Below, piece by piece: positions 60,605 to 64,000 of a stretch of 64,000 nt of DNA (positions within the stretch are counted from its first letter, which is position 1; each line of letters begins with the position of its first letter). Source of the DNA: Methylophilaceae bacterium (GTDB taxonomy: Bacteria > Pseudomonadota > Gammaproteobacteria > Burkholderiales > Methylophilaceae). The position numbers and the translations under genes were made by a program. The notes beneath the pieces are model-generated. The model did no database searches, was not told the DNA's origin, and saw nothing but the letters and a program-made list of their open reading frames with translations. The stretch is taken from assembly GCA_028823485.1 (NCBI GenBank), contig JAPKBG010000001.1, forward strand, positions 62,001 through 126,000. Reading direction: 5' to 3'.

Positions 60605-62033
60605 ATGCGCAGAACCAAAATAGTAGCTACACTTGGCCCCTCATCCTAAACTGAAGAAATGCTTGCACGTCTCATTACAGCAGGCGTGAATGTGGTCAGG
60701 CTGAATTTTTCACATGGGACCGCTGAGGAACATATTACAAGAGCCAATATTGTGCGCAGTATTGCGACTAAACTCAATCGGCCTATTGGTGTGCTATGTG
60801 ATTTGCAGGGTCCTAAAATCCGAAGCGGACAATTTGCTGTCGGCAAAATCACTTTAAAGATCGGTGACTTGTTTATGTTGAATGCTAACTGTGCGCTTGG
60901 TGACCAAGATCATGTTGGCCTAGATTACAAAGAGCTGCCAAGTGAAGTTGAAGGTGGCACGGTGCTTTGCTAAATGATGCCTGCATCACCATGCAGGTTG
61001 ATCGTGTGAGTGGCAGCAAGGTTTATTATGTTGTGATAGCGGGTGGTGTGCTGTCTAATAATAAAGGCATCAATAAGCAAGGCGGGGGCTTAAGTACTGA
61101 AGCCTTGACTGAAAAAGATAGAGAAGATATTAAAACGGCTGTGGCATTGGAAGCTGATTACGTGGCTGTTTCATTTCCACGTGAGGCGGCTGATATTGAG
61201 TTGGCTAGAAAGTTAGTGGCTGAAGCTGGAGGTACTGCTGGGATTATCGCTAAAATTGAACGTGCAGAAGCGATAGATGCGGCAGAGGAGATTCTCCTAG
61301 CACCTGATACCATTATGGTGGCACGCGGTGATTTAGGTGTTGAAGTCGGTTATGCGGCAGTACCTGGCTCGCAAAAGCGTTTAATCAATTTGGCGCGGAT
61401 TCATCATAAGCCGGTGATTACGGCAACGCAGATGATGGAGTCGGTGATTCATAGCCCTATTCCAACAAGAGCTAGAGTGTCTGATGTGGCTAATGCTATT
61501 TTGGATGGCACGGATGCGGTGATGCTTTCTGCGAAAACGGCGGCAGGTCATACCCATTGGAAACCATTGAAGCAGTACACCGTGTTGCGGTAGCCGCAGA
61601 AAAGGAATACTTTACTCGGTTTGATTCTAGAGTGAATCGGAGTGAGTTTAACAAAAGTGATGTGTCAATTGCTATGGCGACTATTTATATCGCATAACGC
61701 CTTAAAGTAAGGGCGATAGCAACATTGACGCAATCAGGAAATACCGCACATTGGCTCGCGCAGAAAGAGAATATGGCGCTGATTTATGCCTTATCACCGA
61801 ATCGTGTAGCACGTAGAAAATTGACGCTTTACCGTAGTGTCTTCCCTTACCCGATTGATCAGGAAGGTAAGGATAGAGATGAAATTTTGCGAGAAATGCA
61901 AGATATTCTGCTAAAAGAAGCAGTTGTTAAAAATAGTGATCGTGTCATCTTAACTTTCGGTGAGCCGATTGGAAATCCAGGTGGAATAAATACAATGAAA
62001 ATTGTCACCATAGGTCAGAATATTGAAAGTTGA
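60605..62033 (+). pseudogene. pyk: Pyruvate kinase, heavily degraded
   Basis: The sequence covers a whole pyruvate kinase (PEP + ADP to pyruvate + ATP): [80 protein letters not shown] and GEPIGNPGGINTMKIV. Lesions are TAA at 60647-60649 (codon 15), a frameshift near 60965, a frameshift near 61550 and TAA at 61695-61697. Active-site residues in the surviving parts are still recognisable, so the loss is fairly recent. Another pyruvate kinase elsewhere in the genome cannot be excluded. Confidence 0.95.
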
Positions 62034-62112
62034 TTGTTAAGTTAGGTTGATTGTTAAGACAACCATGCTGCATGACATTATAATGTCAGAACAATTTAAC
62101 GATTTTTTTGCT

Positions 62113-63012
62113 ATGTCTAATATTCCTTTGTTTCAAACCAATATCTCAAGTTTACAACGCTTGCATCAGGGTAAAGTGCGCGACATCTATGCCGTCGATG
62201 ATAAAACCATGCTACTCGTCAGTAGTGATCGTTTGTCAGCTTTTGATGTTATATTGCCAACAGCAATTGAAAATAAGGGGGCTATGTTGACGCAAATGGC
62301 GAACTTCTGGTTTGAGAAGCTTAAGCACGTGGTGCCAAATCATTTGACGGGAATAGACCCAGATACTGTTGTGACAGCCCCTGCGGAAAAAGCACAACTA
62401 GGCAGTCGAGCCGTTGTGGTTAAGAAGCTAACCCCATTGCCGATTGAGGCGATTGTGCGTGGTTATATTATTGGTAGTGGATGGAAGGAATATCAAGCCA
62501 AAGGCACGCTTTGTGACATTCCATTGCCAGTAGGTTTACGGATTGCTGATAAATTAGCTGAGCCTTTGTTTACTCCCTCGAGTAAAGCTGATGTCGGCGG
62601 GCATGATGAGAATATTAGTGTCGCTGAAGTAGAGAAGCTAATCGGTAAGGACATGGCTGCGCAAGTGGCTAAGGTCGCTATTCAGCTTTATACCGAGGCA
62701 GCTGAATACGCGCTAACAAAAGGTATTATTATCGCTGATACCAAGTTTGAATTTGGCTTGGATGAACAAGGTGTGCTATATGTCATGGATGAAGTGTTGA
62801 CGCCAGATTCATCACGTTTTTGGCCATTAGACAGTTATCAAGCAGGCAGTAATCCACCGAGTTACGATAAGCAGTTTGTTCGCGACTGGTTGGAAAGTAG
62901 CGGCTGGGATAAAACAACACCAGGACCTGAGTTACCAGCAGATGTCGCGAAAAAGACTAGTGAGAAATATATGGAAGTGTATACAAAGCTAACAGGAAAT
63001 ACATTGATTTAG
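62113..63012 (+). CDS. purC: SAICAR synthetase (phosphoribosylaminoimidazole-succinocarboxamide synthase)
   Basis: The 299-residue enzyme joins CAIR and aspartate in purine synthesis. Marks are LHQGKVRDIYAVDDKTMLLV, the ATP loop and SDRLSAFDV, IEAIVRGYIIGSGWKEY, GIIIADTKFEFGLDEQGVL and DEVLTPDSSRFWP. The family start MSNIPLFQTN is at 62113; in-frame ATGs at 62047 and 62083 are less likely. No strong ribosome-binding site is visible for any of them. In related bacteria fructose-bisphosphate aldolase often stands between pyk and purC; it is absent here. Confidence 0.95.
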   Translation: MSNIPLFQTNISSLQRLHQGKVRDIYAVDDKTMLLVSSDRLSAFDVILPTAIENKGAMLTQMANFWFEKLKHVVPNHLTGIDPDTVVTAPAEKAQLGSRAVVVKKLTPLPIEAIVRGYIIGSGWKEYQAKGTLCDIPLPVGLRIADKLAEPLFTPSSKADVGGHDENISVAEVEKLIGKDMAAQVAKVAIQLYTEAAEYALTKGIIIADTKFEFGLDEQGVLYVMDEVLTPDSSRFWPLDSYQAGSNPPSYDKQFVRDWLESSGWDKTTPGPELPADVAKKTSEKYMEVYTKLTGNTLI

Positions 63013-63015
63013 GCA

Positions 63016-63288
63016 ATGTTCAAGCAATTCAAAAGCTTTGTAAAACAGATTAAACAAGAGCTTGTACTTTATCGGCTGATTGCCAAACACCCAGATACGC
63101 CTTGGTTAGCGAAACTGTGTTTAGGTTTCGCCATTGGTTATTTGTTATTGCCATTTGATTTAATTCCTGACTTCGTTCCCATACTTGGTCAACTGGATGA
63201 TTTGCTGGTTGTGCCATTTTTTGTCTACGCCGCCCTCAAGCTAACGCCGAATTCTGTCATTGAATGCTGTCGACAACAAATAAATTAA
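63016..63288 (+). CDS. DUF1232 membrane protein
   Basis: The 90-residue protein has the DUF1232 signature [21 protein letters not shown] (about residues 42-62, given here as the family motif) with hydrophobic helices on both sides. Members are small inner-membrane proteins of unknown role. It starts three bases after the purC stop, so it shares its transcript. Confidence 0.9.
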   Translation: MFKQFKSFVKQIKQELVLYRLIAKHPDTPWLAKLCLGFAIGYLLLPFDLIPDFVPILGQLDDLLVVPFFVYAALKLTPNSVIECCRQQIN

Positions 63289-63358
63289 TGGTGTTTGTAA
63301 TGCTTTTGTTACAGGCTCTTGTTATAATCCGCACCTCAAAAATGTTGAAAGTTATGTC

Positions 63359-63907
63359 ATGTCATTGAACTTAGTACCTTCAGGCAAGGATTTGCCTAAC
63401 GATTTTAATGTCATCATTGAAATCCCAGCAAATGGTGACCCTGTTAAGTATGAAGTTGATAAAGATAGTGGGTCACTATTTGTTGATCGCTTTATGGGTA
63501 CTTCTATGCAATACCCATGTAACTACGGTTACATCCCGCACACATTAGGCGGCGACGGCGATCCAGTTGATATTTTAGTGGTTACACCAGTCCCATTATT
63601 GCCAGGTGTGGTTGTTCGTTGCCGTGCACTTGGTATGTTAAACATGCAAGATGAAGCAGGCGATGATGCAAAAGTGTTGGCAGTGCCAATTGAAAAAGTA
63701 TGCCCGCTATATGCCTTCCAAAAGTCTTATAAAGATGTTTCGCCTTGGCGTTTAGAAATGATTTCTCACTTCTTTGAACATTACAAAGATTTGGACAAAG
63801 GTAAATGGGTTAAGATTTTAGGTTGGGAAGATATTGACGCCGCACACAAAGAAATTATGGATGGTGTTGATCGTTATAATTCTGCAAAAGTGAAACCTGC
63901 TTTCTAA
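63359..63907 (+). CDS. ppa: Inorganic pyrophosphatase (family I)
   Basis: The 182-residue enzyme hydrolyses pyrophosphate. It has [19 protein letters not shown] near residue 21, the metal-site motif [12 protein letters not shown] and [20 protein letters not shown] precedes the start without a strong site. It is followed by a near-perfect bidirectional terminator. Confidence 0.98.
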   Translation: MSLNLVPSGKDLPNDFNVIIEIPANGDPVKYEVDKDSGSLFVDRFMGTSMQYPCNYGYIPHTLGGDGDPVDILVVTPVPLLPGVVVRCRALGMLNMQDEAGDDAKVLAVPIEKVCPLYAFQKSYKDVSPWRLEMISHFFEHYKDLDKGKWVKILGWEDIDAAHKEIMDGVDRYNSAKVKPAF

Positions 63908-63917
63908 AAGTATTTCC

Positions 63918-63959
63918 AAACAACAAAAAAGCGCGGTTATCCGCGCTTTTTTGTTGTTT
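63918..63959. terminator. Bidirectional rho-independent terminator after ppa
   Basis: A perfect 19-bp stem (63918-63936 with 63941-63959) with a TTAT loop contains a GC core and A6/T6 flanks. It would serve ppa and any gene ending on the minus strand at the right edge. Confidence 0.95.
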
Positions 63960-64000
63960 ATTAGTGGTTCAGTTTTATCCTGTCGCCGCACCAAATAAAT

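Noticed and set aside
63961-64000. End of a minus-strand gene at the right edge
   Set aside because: Two frames end in a stop here within 7-12 codons. That is too short to support a call.

Overview
The window reads as chromosomal DNA of a low-GC betaproteobacterium. The best guess is a member of the Methylophilaceae (Methylotenera-like). This rests on recognised protein families and gene order (coq7, slmA, an aa3 oxidase/heme A locus, tkt-gap-pgk-pyk-purC, mnmD without mnmC), not on a marker-gene search. No phage, insertion sequence, CRISPR array or rRNA operon was seen.

Layout. 1-220 is the start of a P-loop ATPase gene leaving the left edge. 469-2609 is groES-groEL with a CIRCE operator and a sigma-32-like promoter. 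2648-13689 holds housekeeping genes (aldo/keto reductase, bioA, dacB, FKBP, osmC, VOC protein, coq7, ctpA, a SelW-like protein, an NlpC/P60 hydrolase) and two broken genes. 13830-18089 is a DNA helicase-arfB-tsaB-rimI run ending in a UDG/HolD-like protein without catalytic motifs. 18121-20247 is a wrecked lemA/TPM/TPM/exported-protein cluster. 20330-25654 carries proS, a broken transglycosylase, a DUF1097 protein, queA and tRNA-Leu. 25937-33972 is the complete aa3 cytochrome oxidase assembly locus (coxB, ctaD, coxC, a 37-residue small protein, cox11, DUF2909, surf1, an SCO-like protein, ctaA, ctaB). 34052-41765 has tRNA-Arg, a cytochrome c, apaH, a probable ornithine-lipid pair, a PfkB kinase, three broken genes, hemJ and a TlpA-like protein. 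41961-49233 has dld, serA, slmA, a nucleotidase, argB and an argA that carries an N-terminal DNA-binding domain. 49446-50769 is two more broken genes. 50890-55871 has rsmE, a thioredoxin-like protein, a 2OG oxygenase, an AEC transporter, mnmD and an oxidoreductase. 56114-63907 is carbon metabolism (tkt, gap, pgk, a dead pyk, purC, DUF1232, ppa).

Two themes stand out. First, fourteen disrupted genes or remnants occupy roughly 9 kb of the 64 kb, most with several independent lesions, while neighbouring core genes are intact. This looks like active genome erosion rather than poor sequence. It includes pyruvate kinase, and the intact GAPDH has a cofactor-loop sequence of the NADP-using type, so lower glycolysis may mainly serve biosynthesis. 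Second, the arginine-pathway enzyme N-acetylglutamate synthase is fused to a Cro/CI-type helix-turn-helix domain, with an AT-rich dyad just upstream. A feedback-controlled enzyme that also regulates its own operon is possible, and this is the most novel-looking item in the window. Neither point was tested by database search.
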